This document shows positions 45,545-53,237 of a stretch of DNA of 64,000 nt, piece by piece. The first letter of the stretch is position 1. Every line of letters begins with the position of its first letter. The translations under genes and the position numbers were made by a program. This DNA is from Mogibacterium sp. (lineage in GTDB: Bacteria; Bacillota; Clostridia; Peptostreptococcales; Anaerovoracaceae). The stretch spans positions 80,152-144,151 of the forward strand of contig JAFQZQ010000031.1 in the NCBI GenBank assembly GCA_017405845.1. The letters run 5' to 3'. The notes under the pieces are model-generated. The model was not told where the DNA came from, searched no databases, and saw nothing but the letters and a program-made list of their open reading frames with translations.

Positions 45545-45711
45545 AAACAGCGGCTGTAAAAGTCCTGCCGCGGAGTACGGCTCTCGCCTCGCTGTGGCTT
45601 AACGCAGCGGTACTAAGCTCTGGCTTCACAATATCTTACGATATTGCTTGCCAATCGCTAAGTGCCGGCTGCCACAGAGCCTCCGCTTCACGACTTTTAC
45701 AGCCGCTGTTT
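45545..45711. repeat. 167-bp nested inverted repeat between two convergent genes
   Basis: Two perfect 20-bp arms (45545-45564 and 45692-45711, beginning AAACAGCGGCTGTAAAAG) enclose imperfect inner arms (GCGGAG...GCTCT...GTGGC on each side in opposite orientation) and a central hairpin CAATATC-TTAC-GATATTG (45629-45646). T-rich flanks on both outer ends allow bidirectional termination. No ORF is present. It may be a giant terminator or a MITE-like palindromic element; no clear target duplication is visible. Confidence 0.8.
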
Positions 45712-45723
45712 ATTTTATTGTCA

Positions 45724-46203
45724 TTATTTGATTCCGCGCTCTTTTTTGAGCATCGCGATTTTCAGCTTCTTGATGCATTCCTTAACATCGTCTTCAGTGT
45801 AGTTGTTCTCACCGACGATGTTTGACTCAATGCCCTCAGGGTTCTTGTTGAAGTCTACTACGTTGTCCAGATACGGGCTCTCAACTACGAAGGTTCCTGC
45901 TGTACCGCTCCAGTTGAGTCCTGCTACAGGGATTCCTCTCTCGCCGATCTCATTGACGCAGTTTACATAGTCAACGTCAAGGTTTCCCCAGCCGTCTGTC
46001 TCTACAATAACTCCGTCAGGACGTGCACACTCGGCTACGACTGCTGCAGTCCTTGAGCATCTGATTTTTTCTTCGTTGCCCTCAGGCGATCCGAATACCA
46101 GCACTCCCATCAGGTCGATGCCCGGGTCTTCTCCCAGCAGCTTGATCAGAGGATCTCTGAAGTGGTGAAGGCTTGTTTCTTTTGTTGAAGGACCTACTCC
46201 CAT
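45724..46203 (-). CDS. prdE: Proline reductase cluster protein PrdE (PrdA C-terminal-like)
   Basis: The 159-residue protein matches PrdA from residue 420 on: MGVGPSTKETSLHHFRDPLI against CIGPASKEMSRHYWREPLV, then VFGSPEGNEEKI against VFVGSPQANTDKF, and VDYVNCVNEIGERGIPVAGLNWSG against VDFTSHIEQIGKRGVPVVGFSFCA. Its first residue occupies the place of the PrdA cysteine that becomes the pyruvoyl group, so PrdE cannot form that cofactor. AAGGAGGTG precedes the ATG. It follows prdD by 11 bases. Its role in the cluster is not established. Confidence 0.9.
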   Translation of the reverse strand: MGVGPSTKETSLHHFRDPLIKLLGEDPGIDLMGVLVFGSPEGNEEKIRCSRTAAVVAECARPDGVIVETDGWGNLDVDYVNCVNEIGERGIPVAGLNWSGTAGTFVVESPYLDNVVDFNKNPEGIESNIVGENNYTEDDVKECIKKLKIAMLKKERGIK

Positions 46204-46214
46204 ATTGCACCTCC

Positions 46215-46979
46215 TTAGTTCATCGCCTTGATTGCACCGTCTCTGAACTCGTTTGGAGTCAGCATGACAGGCATCGCGCCGTAATCAATAAGTGATTTGC
46301 CTCCCTCAACGCCGCTTGGCTGATCAGGGAAGATCCAGGTGTCGAGCATAGCGCCGTGAGCAATCATTTCCTTGATGACGAGCACTTTTTTCTGACCCGG
46401 ACGGATCCTGTCATAGTACTCGTGTCTCTCGGTACATTTTGTGCCTTCGAACTTCTTCAGCTGAGGTCTGAATTCATTCATCCACTCCTCTACCATTCTG
46501 TACGCATCGATGACAGCATATCTCTCCTGACCCATTCCCTTCTTGAATGTAATGTCGAATGAGATGATATAGTCATCATCAGCAGGTGTGCCTGCTCTGT
46601 TGAGGTAAAGCATGTCTTTGAGGTTGCCCTCGGATGAACCGAACTCATGTGCCTGCTCGCCGTCAACGTCAACACCCGTAGGCATGACGTAGACACCTGT
46701 GATCGTGTGGGTAATGCCTTCACCGCACTTACCCAGCACCTTAACGGATATCGGAATGATATCCATGATTGTGTTTGTATATCTGTCATGATCACCAGGT
46801 TTGATGATCTGGATGTCTATCTTTTCTATGACCTCGCTGTGTTTTGCGGCCAGCTTGTCGAGGCCGTCTTTTGTTATGGTCATTTTGCCTTCTGTAGTGA
46901 TCTTGTTTTCGTCACCGAACTCAACATCGTCCATGTGGAATGCCCTGATCACTAATCTTCTCAGTTCAATGTCTTCCAT
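46215..46979 (-). CDS. prdD: Proline reductase cluster protein PrdD (PrdA middle-part-like)
   Basis: The 254-residue protein aligns with PrdA residues about 169-419: LVIRAFHMDDVEFGDENKI against MTRKHYKIDKVVLGDETKI, EFGSSEGNLKDM against EFGSSEGYIDEN, and VLVIKEMIAHGAMLDTWIFPDQPSGV against IVIVKEIMGQGAMHDNFLFPTEPVGV. It ends NEFRDGAIKAMN, level with the PrdA segment just before the cleavage cysteine. It lacks the PrdA N-terminal domain. AGAGGA precedes the ATG. It is separated from prdB by a 13-bp hairpin. Confidence 0.9.
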   Translation of the reverse strand: MEDIELRRLVIRAFHMDDVEFGDENKITTEGKMTITKDGLDKLAAKHSEVIEKIDIQIIKPGDHDRYTNTIMDIIPISVKVLGKCGEGITHTITGVYVMPTGVDVDGEQAHEFGSSEGNLKDMLYLNRAGTPADDDYIISFDITFKKGMGQERYAVIDAYRMVEEWMNEFRPQLKKFEGTKCTERHEYYDRIRPGQKKVLVIKEMIAHGAMLDTWIFPDQPSGVEGGKSLIDYGAMPVMLTPNEFRDGAIKAMN

Positions 46980-47030
46980 TGTATATTATCCTCTTGCGCT
47001 TAATGCGATAGCCTGAAAGCCTGTTTTGTA

Positions 47031-47060
47031 AAGATGGGGCTGATTTCTCAGCCCCATCTT
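47031..47060 (-). terminator. Hairpin between prdB and prdD (partial terminator)
   Basis: A 13-bp perfect stem (AAGATGGGGCTGA with its complement) and 4-base loop, followed on the minus strand by TTACAAAAC without a real T-run. It probably lowers prdDE transcript relative to prdB or protects the upstream 3' end. Confidence 0.6.
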
Positions 47061-47104
47061 CGGAATAGTCCGATGTCCTATTCGTTTGTCTCTGTACGTC
47101 AGTA

Positions 47105-47830
47105 CTAGATAACTGCGTGATACTCGAAAGGCAGCGATACGATCTTTCCCGGAGTCTCGATTGTCTCGAGGAGCTCGAGGGATGCCTTTACGATAGCAGT
47201 CTGCATCTCAACGTCGTGAGGTGCGCCTGCGTTAGCACCCATAGGTACCATAGGAGCTGCAGCTCTCGGTGTACCTGCCTGTCTTACAACAGGAGGAAGT
47301 GCTGCGATGATGACTGTAGGGATACCTACCGACTCGATTGCTCTCTGCACGATTGTTGCAGAGCGGTGGCAAGTTCCTCATCCAGCAGTGAGGAGACATG
47401 CATCTACGCCCTCACTCTTAAGCATCTCTGCGACCTGTGGACCTGTCTCATTGGTGAACTTCTCAATGTTTCCGCCGCCGCCCATGAATCCTGCATGGAA
47501 TGGAGCGCAAGCCTTGATGAATCCCTCAGCTGCGAGTTCCTTAAGTCTTGTGATAGGGAACATGCAGTTGATGTCCTTGTTTACGTCGGAGTTGTCGTAA
47601 CCACCGTGTGTTACCATCAGCTCTTCCTCTGTGGACTCGTTAGGGATCTTTCTCCAGGTGAAGTCACCGGCAAGGTTAAATCTCTCCTGATCGACTCTGT
47701 GTACGCCAGCAGCTGTTGCAAGAGCAACTGTCATCTCGCTCAGCGGCTTTGTTACAGGAGCCCATACTGACTTAGGAGTGATAGGTACGAAGATCTCAGA
47801 CTGTAATCCTTTTACAACTGTCATACTCAT
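47105..47830 (-). CDS. prdB: D-proline reductase selenoprotein subunit PrdB (UGA = Sec151)
   Basis: PrdB is the catalytic selenoprotein of D-proline reductase, which splits the proline ring to 5-aminovalerate. The frame is interrupted only by TGA at 47378-47380; read through, it gives 241 residues with ACLLTAG-Sec-GTCHRSATIVQRA, the known PrdB active-site context with a cysteine three residues after Sec. A naive gene call yields two pieces (150 and 81 codons). A perfect 7-bp hairpin 14 bases after the UGA is the likely SECIS. TAGGAGG precedes the ATG. It lies between the small CBO2463-like gene and prdD. The selA, selB, selC and selD genes are not in the window. Confidence 0.95.
47343..47363 (-). 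promoter_or_regulatory. Candidate bacterial SECIS hairpin in prdB
   Basis: CTCTGCA (47357-47363) and TGCAGAG (47343-47349) pair perfectly around the loop ACAATCG. The stem starts 14 bases after the Sec UGA, the right distance for SelB-dependent recoding. The loop lacks the GU seen in some bSECIS loops. Confidence 0.7.
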
Positions 47831-47845
47831 TTCGTAATAAACCTC

Positions 47846-48115
47846 CTACATGGTTTTGTTTTGCATTTCGTTTTGGAGTTCTCTGGAATGTTCGATCGTT
47901 TCGAGATATCTTTCGTTGACTGTGGAACTCTCCTGTTCTATGAAGCTCATGTTCCAGGCTACTTCCTGTCCGACCTCAAGGTCGTAATCAGAAATGATCA
48001 TCCTCTTTGGGATCCTGAGATGTCCCAGTCTGCCCTTGAAGTCGATGGCTACGCTTCCGTCATGTACTTCCACGATAACGCCTTCCATTCTGATTATCTT
48101 GTCACCGTATTTCAT
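47846..48115 (-). CDS. Small conserved protein of the prd locus (CBO2463/CBO2479-like)
   Basis: The 89-residue protein begins MKYGDKIIRMEGVIVEVHDGSVAIDFKG (written in part) and reads as a small beta-barrel of 50-60 residues followed by a charged helix ending in QNEMQNKTM. A protein of this size between prdA and prdB is a constant part of clostridial proline reductase loci; NCBI names such proteins after C. botulinum CBO2463/CBO2479, as I recall. The function is unknown. It starts 26 bases after prdA. Confidence 0.75.
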   Translation of the reverse strand: MKYGDKIIRMEGVIVEVHDGSVAIDFKGRLGHLRIPKRMIISDYDLEVGQEVAWNMSFIEQESSTVNERYLETIEHSRELQNEMQNKTM

Positions 48116-48141
48116 ATCTCTTTATGATCTCCCTTTTCAGA

Positions 48142-50007
48142 TTAGTCGTATTTAGCTTTTCTCTTCTCGCTTATTGGCAGTGACTGCTCGTTCTCAACGA
48201 GTTCCATCTTTGTGCCGTAAGCCTTCTCGATCAGCTCTACGTTGTTCTCCTTAACTGCGTGTGTGTACTGTCTCTCAGGTGCCTTGATGGTCTCGCCTGC
48301 CATCTTGGCCTTCAGCATAGCCAGGCCTCTGATAGCGTCTTCGTGGCAGAGTGTGTTGCATGCAAGTACCTCGTTCTCGATACCGGACATCGACTTGTTG
48401 TTGTCGACCATAGCATCGCAGTACTTGTTACCTGTTACGAGAGCTCCCTGTACAGCGCAGAATGAGAATCCAACAACCGGAACGCCTCTCTTACCGATCT
48501 GCTCGATATGGGAAGTGAAGTCTACGTGGTTGTTTCCGAATCCCTCTGTTGTAACGAATGCTCCGTCTACGTTCATGGACTCAACCATCTGGCCAAGTCT
48601 TCTTGATACGTAGAACTTGTCAGTGTTAGCCTGCGGCGAACCAACGAAGATAACGCCTACGAGGTCAACGTCGTCATCGTGAATTGCTTCGTAAACCAGT
48701 GGCTCTCTCCAGTAATGTCTGGACATTTCCTTCGAAGCTGGTCCGATGCATGTCAGAGCGTGGATGCAGCCATCCATAACCTCGAGTGGGTTAGCAGCTA
48801 CTGGAACGTTTCCGAGGTCTACGTTCGGCTTAGCTCCGAGTACGCCTACCGGCTCTGTTGGGAACAGGAAGTTATCGTGCATAGCGCCCTGGCCCATGAT
48901 CTCCTTAACGATAACGATTTTCTTCTTTCCAGGTCTTCTAACCTGCTTCATTGTCTGAGTCTCAACTACCATGTCATCAGTGAGATCCTTCTTCATTGCG
49001 TTTCTGATCTCCTGAGTTACGTGGTCAACTGCAGTATGAATAGCGATAGGGCCCGGTCTCTCCATGTTCTTCTTGTTGTCGATTACGGCATGAGCTCTGA
49101 TCATGATCTCGCCCTTGTCTACTGCACCAGGACGTCCCCACATCATGTTCTCATCAATGTAACCTTCCGAAGAACCGAACTCACCTACCTGTACTCCCTC
49201 TTCTGTGATACCGGTTACTACCATTACTACGCCGTCGAGAACTCTTGTAACGCCTTCACCAAGCTCATAATCGTCTTCCTTTGTAGCGATCGGCTGGATA
49301 TCCATTACTGTCTCGGAGTATACGTGGTAGTTGTCAGGTGTGATCACGTCGAGTTCAAGGCTGTGAACGAGCTTCTGAGCTTCTGCGCCCTCAGTTGCTG
49401 CTGCCTTACGAACGTACAGTGTTGTTCCTTCGATCTTGGTCTCGTCACCAAGAACTACCTTGTCGATCTTGTAGTGCTTACGTGTCATCTCTCTGACTAC
49501 TACAGCCTCACCAGTCTCCTCTGCTGCTGCAGGAGCTGCTGCCGCTGCTGCTGCAGGAGCTGCTGCTACAGGAGCTGCGACTGCGCCGCCGCCGATTCCT
49601 GCAGGGATCTGGATGTCGATGTTCTTGCCCTCTCCGATGTGCAGGCTGATGTATCCACCAGCTGCTGGAGCTGCAAATGCAGGAGCTGCTGCTACAGGAG
49701 CCTCTACTGCTGCTTCTTCAACTGCAGGAGCTTCTTCAGCTTCTTCCTCTGCTGCATCATACTTATCGACGATGTCCGGTGTAATAGGGGTGAGAGAATC
49801 AACAGTCTTAGTAAGCTTAGATCCATTGAGCACCTGGCCAAGCTTCAGTGCGCCATCAAGGTTCAGCAGTCCCGAATCTACCAGATCTGGGAAAATTGCC
49901 GGATCCTCAAAGTTTGCAGGTGTCAGTTCTGTGCCTGCCTCTGCTCTGCAGCAGAGTACTGCTGGATCGTTCGCATGCTGTTTAGCTGTTTCAGCTGTTA
50001 TTGACAT
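48142..50007 (-). CDS. prdA: D-proline reductase proprotein PrdA
   Basis: PrdA is made as a proprotein and cleaved into two subunits; the cysteine at the cut becomes the pyruvoyl group that binds D-proline. The 621-residue protein (start 50007, AGGAGG upstream) has an N-terminal domain (1-137), an Ala/Pro linker (about 138-168), a PrdD-like part (169-419) and a PrdE-like part (420-621). C420 in ALTCIGPASKE is the expected cleavage residue; in C. sticklandii it is Cys421, as I recall. An antisense frame over the gene is compositional. Expression is presumably driven from the prdC promoter. The activator PrdR is not in the window. Confidence 0.95.
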   Translation of the reverse strand: MSITAETAKQHANDPAVLCCRAEAGTELTPANFEDPAIFPDLVDSGLLNLDGALKLGQVLNGSKLTKTVDSLTPITPDIVDKYDAAEEEAEEAPAVEEAAVEAPVAAAPAFAAPAAGGYISLHIGEGKNIDIQIPAGIGGGAVAAPVAAAPAAAAAAAPAAAEETGEAVVVREMTRKHYKIDKVVLGDETKIEGTTLYVRKAAATEGAEAQKLVHSLELDVITPDNYHVYSETVMDIQPIATKEDDYELGEGVTRVLDGVVMVVTGITEEGVQVGEFGSSEGYIDENMMWGRPGAVDKGEIMIRAHAVIDNKKNMERPGPIAIHTAVDHVTQEIRNAMKKDLTDDMVVETQTMKQVRRPGKKKIVIVKEIMGQGAMHDNFLFPTEPVGVLGAKPNVDLGNVPVAANPLEVMDGCIHALTCIGPASKEMSRHYWREPLVYEAIHDDDVDLVGVIFVGSPQANTDKFYVSRRLGQMVESMNVDGAFVTTEGFGNNHVDFTSHIEQIGKRGVPVVGFSFCAVQGALVTGNKYCDAMVDNNKSMSGIENEVLACNTLCHEDAIRGLAMLKAKMAGETIKAPERQYTHAVKENNVELIEKAYGTKMELVENEQSLPISEKRKAKYD

Positions 50008-50077
50008 ATCGATCTTCCTCCTAAAAGTTATTCTTGCCTGCCTCACAATATGTGCCGGCAGTTTATATAATTCCCTC

Positions 50078-50106
50078 CGCCCGGATCGATTGGGGTTATC
50101 CGGGCG
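50078..50106 (-). other. Intercistronic hairpin between prdC and prdA
   Basis: CGCCCGGAT and ATCCGGGCG form a 9-bp stem with an 11-base loop and no T-run, 24 bases after the prdC stop. It may act as a processing or stability element that allows more prdA than prdC mRNA. Confidence 0.6.
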
Positions 50107-50130
50107 AAGATAATTAACGGTTATAACGTA

Positions 50131-51510
50131 TTATTCTACAGTCTCGTTATCTTCAACATTGTCTACAACGTTGAGATCCTGCGAAACCTTCTTGGACACC
50201 TTTAGTGTTCTGTAAAGTGGGTGTCCGACAGCCATCATAGCGAGGTCTGTCATATGCATTACCTTGAGTCCCATCTTAGGACCGGATGCCATAACTGTAT
50301 TGGAGCAGTCTGAGCAGTTTCCGATGATGATGTACTCGCAGCCTGCCTTCTTGAACTCGAGGTTGTTCTTAACCTGTCCAGGGCAGTTACCAGGACGCTC
50401 GCACTTACGTGTACCGTTAGGCATCTCTGCAGCCTGCTTGCAGTAGCAGACATGACCTACTGTTCCGTTGTACTTAGCAACCAGGTCTTCCATTCTCTCG
50501 AGGTTTCCGCCGCATGCACATACGAGGATACCAACCTTAGCTCCGTGGAGGTCTCTGAACTGGCGTGTAACGAGGATAGCACCTGTTGCCTTTGTGATCG
50601 GATCTCCGAGCTCACAAGCCTTACCTGTGAAGGATCCACCCATGATAACTTCGCCGTAGCCTCTTTCATCGAAGCCGCCTGCTTCGTCGATCAGAGCCTG
50701 TACGCTTCTGCCTACAGGAACGTCCATGAATACGTGAGCTTCATTTCCGCCCTTGATCATTCCTCTTACTGTGATGTTCTTGTCGATAAGAGGCTTGCGC
50801 TCTTCGATAGCCTTTGCGCAGCTGTAAACTGTCTCACTGTTGATTACTACAGCGTTGGCAGCTGACGGGAGCTTGTCCGGCTCGAGCTCGATGCCGAGGC
50901 ACTCTCTTACTACAGCACGCTCTTCGCCCATCGGATAGATGTCAGGGAGAAGATGTCTCTCGATTGCCGGATCATCCTTCAGAAGTGCGTCAAGTTTTTC
51001 AATAGTTTCTCTGTGCTTTTTCTTGATTGCGATGATGCCCTTATCTGCTCCTGCGATCTCCATCAGATAGTGGATACCTCTGAGCAGCATTTCAGGATCT
51101 GCATCGATCTGTGCAATGTTGTGAGCAAGTCCAGGCTCGCACTCGGAAGCATTTACGAGAATGTATCCGTGATCGAGAACCGGCTTGTCTTCCTTGCCGT
51201 TGTAGATTTTGATGAATGTAGGGAATCCGGCGCCGCCCTGTCCGATGATGCCGGCTTCTTTGATCATCTCGAGATTGGATCCCTTTTTGATCTTCTCAAA
51301 TGTCTTAGGCTGCTTTGCATTTGGCTTGATGATGATTCTGTCTTCAGTGATATCGATGACCTCACCGGATACACTGGAGTGAACATTAGCACCAAGTCCG
51401 GTAGGAGTAGCGATAAGCTGACCTCTCTTGACCTTGTCGCCGACTGCTACGATCGGAGCACACGGCTTGCCTACAGCACCCTGCTTCAGTAACATCTGAA
51501 TGTTTTCCAT
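50131..51510 (-). CDS. prdC: Proline reductase electron-transfer protein PrdC (RnfC-like)
   Basis: The protein has 459 residues from the ATG at 51510, which has AAGGAG upstream; the frame opens 21 codons earlier without a ribosome site. It resembles RnfC: KVKRGQLIATPTGLGANVHSSVSG (biotinyl-lipoyl-like N-domain), GIIGQGGAGFPTFIK (nucleotide/FMN region) and GGSFTGKACELGDPITKATGAI. The C-terminal part is rich in cysteines (CACGGN, CYCKQ, NCPGQ, NCSDCSNT), suited to Fe-S clusters. It passes electrons from NADH toward the reductase. No in-frame UGA is present, so this PrdC is not a selenoprotein. Confidence 0.93.
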   Translation of the reverse strand: MENIQMLLKQGAVGKPCAPIVAVGDKVKRGQLIATPTGLGANVHSSVSGEVIDITEDRIIIKPNAKQPKTFEKIKKGSNLEMIKEAGIIGQGGAGFPTFIKIYNGKEDKPVLDHGYILVNASECEPGLAHNIAQIDADPEMLLRGIHYLMEIAGADKGIIAIKKKHRETIEKLDALLKDDPAIERHLLPDIYPMGEERAVVRECLGIELEPDKLPSAANAVVINSETVYSCAKAIEERKPLIDKNITVRGMIKGGNEAHVFMDVPVGRSVQALIDEAGGFDERGYGEVIMGGSFTGKACELGDPITKATGAILVTRQFRDLHGAKVGILVCACGGNLERMEDLVAKYNGTVGHVCYCKQAAEMPNGTRKCERPGNCPGQVKNNLEFKKAGCEYIIIGNCSDCSNTVMASGPKMGLKVMHMTDLAMMAVGHPLYRTLKVSKKVSQDLNVVDNVEDNETVE

Positions 51511-51625
51511 AATACTGATCTCCTTGTGAATTGTGATGACCTGATAATTGTCTTTGCTTTTCGAGACGGTCATCCGCCTTGAAAGCCTTTAAAACACACA
51601 AAAAAACGCCTTTTTTGACAAATCC

Positions 51626-51654
51626 ATAATATCACCTTTTTTTATTTCTATCAA
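51626..51654 (-). promoter_or_regulatory. Promoter of prdC and the prd operon
   Basis: TTGATA (51649-51654), a 17-base spacer and TATTAT (51626-51631) give a sigma-A promoter with a leader of about 110 bases. I looked for a sigma-54 -24/-12 element (GG...GC), expected for PrdR-dependent control, and did not find one. Confidence 0.65.
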
Positions 51655-51677
51655 CATCGCTTATACAAAAAACCAAT

Positions 51678-51729
51678 CGAAAACTATAAAAAGCCCGCGT
51701 AATTTTCGTCACCTTTTTTATAGTTTTCG
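51678..51729. repeat. 15-bp inverted repeat in the prdC/prdF control region
   Basis: CGAAAACTATAAAAA (51678-51692) is repeated in exact inverted form at 51715-51729, 22 bases apart. It lies upstream of both divergent promoters, so it can be a shared operator or a cruciform. It is not in either predicted mRNA. Confidence 0.7.
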
Positions 51730-51788
51730 CGTTTAAAATTTCTTAATTCTACGTTAAGTATCGGTGCACTAGCCTGCGCGTTAAATCA

Positions 51789-51817
51789 TTGACGCTTAAT
51801 CCCTAATGCGATATCAT
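51789..51817 (+). promoter_or_regulatory. Promoter of prdF
   Basis: TTGACG (51789-51794), a 17-base spacer and TATCAT (51812-51817). The predicted mRNA starts near 51824, right at a small hairpin GAAGAT-AACA-ATCTTC (51825-51840). The prdF ribosome site lies in a short palindrome (AGGTAAATTACCT, 51874-51886). Confidence 0.7.
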
Positions 51818-51886
51818 AACTTCGGAAGATAACAATCTTCAGGCACTATTTTACACGTGTAATTATTTTAGGGAGGTAAATTACCT

Positions 51887-52957
51887 ATGGCAAAGTATCT
51901 TGAGCCGAAGATCAATTACGACCTTTATAACAAGGATGTAGTAAGAACGATCGAGGCACATACAGAGGGCGAGTACTGCAGAGTCGCTCTCGACTGCCCG
52001 GATGTTCCGGGAAGCACAATGATCAACAAGAAGCATTATCTTGAGAGGCACTATGATCACCTCAGAACAATGCTGATGTTCGAGCCACGTGGACACCACG
52101 ATATGTTCGGTGCTTTCCTTTGCGAGCCAATCAATCCTGAAGCTGATTTCGGTATCTTCTTCATGGACGGCGGCGGCTACCTCAACATGTGCGGACACTG
52201 CACCATCGGCGCAGTCACAGCCATCCTCGAGGGCGGCCTCATGGCAATGAACGAGCCAATCACTCACGTAACACTCGAAGCTCCTGCAGGACTCATCAGA
52301 ACTATTGCAAAATGCAAGGACGGCAAGGTAACAGGTGTTACACTTACAAACGTACCTGCATTCGTTTACAAAGAGGACTGCAAGCTGCTTTATCAGGGCA
52401 AGGAAGTAACATTTGACATCTGCTTCGGCGGTTCCTTCTTCGCACTGGTTGACACAGAGAAGAACTTCGGCGTAAAGGTTGGACCTGAATCCGCTAAGTT
52501 CCTCCAGGAGTGGTCAAGCTTCGCTCTTAAGGAAATCAATGAGAAATTCGAGATCCAGCATCCTGAGCTCGATATCACAACAGTAGACCTCATCGAGAAC
52601 TACTGCACGACAGATATCGACTACAAGGAGACATGCCCGGATGCTAAGTTCGCTCTCAAAAACGTCGTAGTCTTCGGCGAGCCTGAGAACCCACAGCTCG
52701 ACAGATCACCATGCGGCACAGGTACATCCGCTAAGATGTCCTGGCTGTACAAGAACGGCAAGCTCGGCGTAGGCGAAAGCTTCGTATACGAGTCGTTCAT
52801 CGGAACAAGATTCATCGGAACAATCGCTTCCGAGGGTCCAAAGGTTGGTGAGTTCGATACTATCATCCCTCAGGTCACAGGCGCTGCATACCTCTGCGGC
52901 GAGGCTAAGTGGTTCATGGATGATGATGACCACATGACAAAGGGCTTCTCAATCTAA
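51887..52957 (+). CDS. prdF: Proline racemase
   Basis: PrdF interconverts L- and D-proline without cofactor, feeding D-proline to the reductase. The 356-residue protein has both catalytic cysteines: NMCGHCTIGAVTA (about residues 103-108) and DRSPCGTGTSAKMS (about 270). Motif TIRTVEAHTEGE-like sequence reads VRTIEAHTEGEYCRV at the N-terminus. GGGAGG precedes the ATG. It is transcribed divergently from prdC and ends in its own terminator. Confidence 0.95.
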   Translation: MAKYLEPKINYDLYNKDVVRTIEAHTEGEYCRVALDCPDVPGSTMINKKHYLERHYDHLRTMLMFEPRGHHDMFGAFLCEPINPEADFGIFFMDGGGYLNMCGHCTIGAVTAILEGGLMAMNEPITHVTLEAPAGLIRTIAKCKDGKVTGVTLTNVPAFVYKEDCKLLYQGKEVTFDICFGGSFFALVDTEKNFGVKVGPESAKFLQEWSSFALKEINEKFEIQHPELDITTVDLIENYCTTDIDYKETCPDAKFALKNVVVFGEPENPQLDRSPCGTGTSAKMSWLYKNGKLGVGESFVYESFIGTRFIGTIASEGPKVGEFDTIIPQVTGAAYLCGEAKWFMDDDDHMTKGFSI

Positions 52958-52983
52958 CGGAACATCTTACACATGTAAAACAC

Positions 52984-53012
52984 AAAAGGCCGGCAGAAAT
53001 GCCGGTCTTTTA
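52984..53012 (+). terminator. Intrinsic terminator after prdF
   Basis: A 10-bp stem (AAGGCCGGCA with TGCCGGTCTT, one G-T pair) and GAAA loop, followed by TTTT. Confidence 0.85.
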
Positions 53013-53047
53013 CTTATCATGAATTGTATCACTTGTTATTAAAAGCA

Positions 53048-53081
53048 AAGAGCCTTGAAATCCAATGATTTCAAGGCTCTT
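53048..53081 (-). terminator. Intrinsic terminator after tRNA-Arg
   Basis: A perfect 15-bp stem (AAGAGCCTTGAAATC with its complement), 4-base loop, followed on the minus strand by TTGCTTTTAA. Confidence 0.85.
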
Positions 53082-53082
53082 A

Positions 53083-53158
53083 TGGTGCGCGCGGAGGGAT
53101 TCGAACCCGCGACCTACTGATTCGTAGTCAGCCACTCTATCCACTGAGCTACGCGCGC
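53083..53158 (-). tRNA. tRNA-Arg (anticodon ACG), CCA encoded
   Basis: A 76-base cloverleaf: acceptor GCGCGCG/CGCGCGC, D-stem GCTC/GAGT, anticodon stem GCTGA/TCAGT around CTACGAA (anticodon ACG, expected to be edited to ICG), T-loop TTCGAAT and encoded CCA. The T-stem GCGGG/CCCTC has the same C-T mismatch at 50-64 as the tRNA-Val. Confidence 0.93.
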
Positions 53159-53237
53159 ATATCTTTGTGCGACTTAAGAATGTTACAACGAAGACGGACA
53201 AATGTCAATATGTTGTAAGGCTCTTTGTTTTATTGTT

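Noticed and set aside
47105..47830. prdB as a frameshifted or nonsense pseudogene
   Set aside because: The only interruption is a TGA at the conserved PrdB selenocysteine position, with a hairpin at SECIS distance and intact flanking motifs.
48679..50004. 441-codon open frame on the plus strand opposite prdA
   Set aside because: It lies wholly antisense to prdA and yields a Cys/Ser-rich low-complexity translation mirroring the Ala/Pro linker of prdA; no ribosome site or family motif.
51600..51886. Sigma-54 promoter for the prd operon
   Set aside because: No GG-N10-GC element with -24/-12 character found on either strand; ordinary -35/-10 pairs are present.
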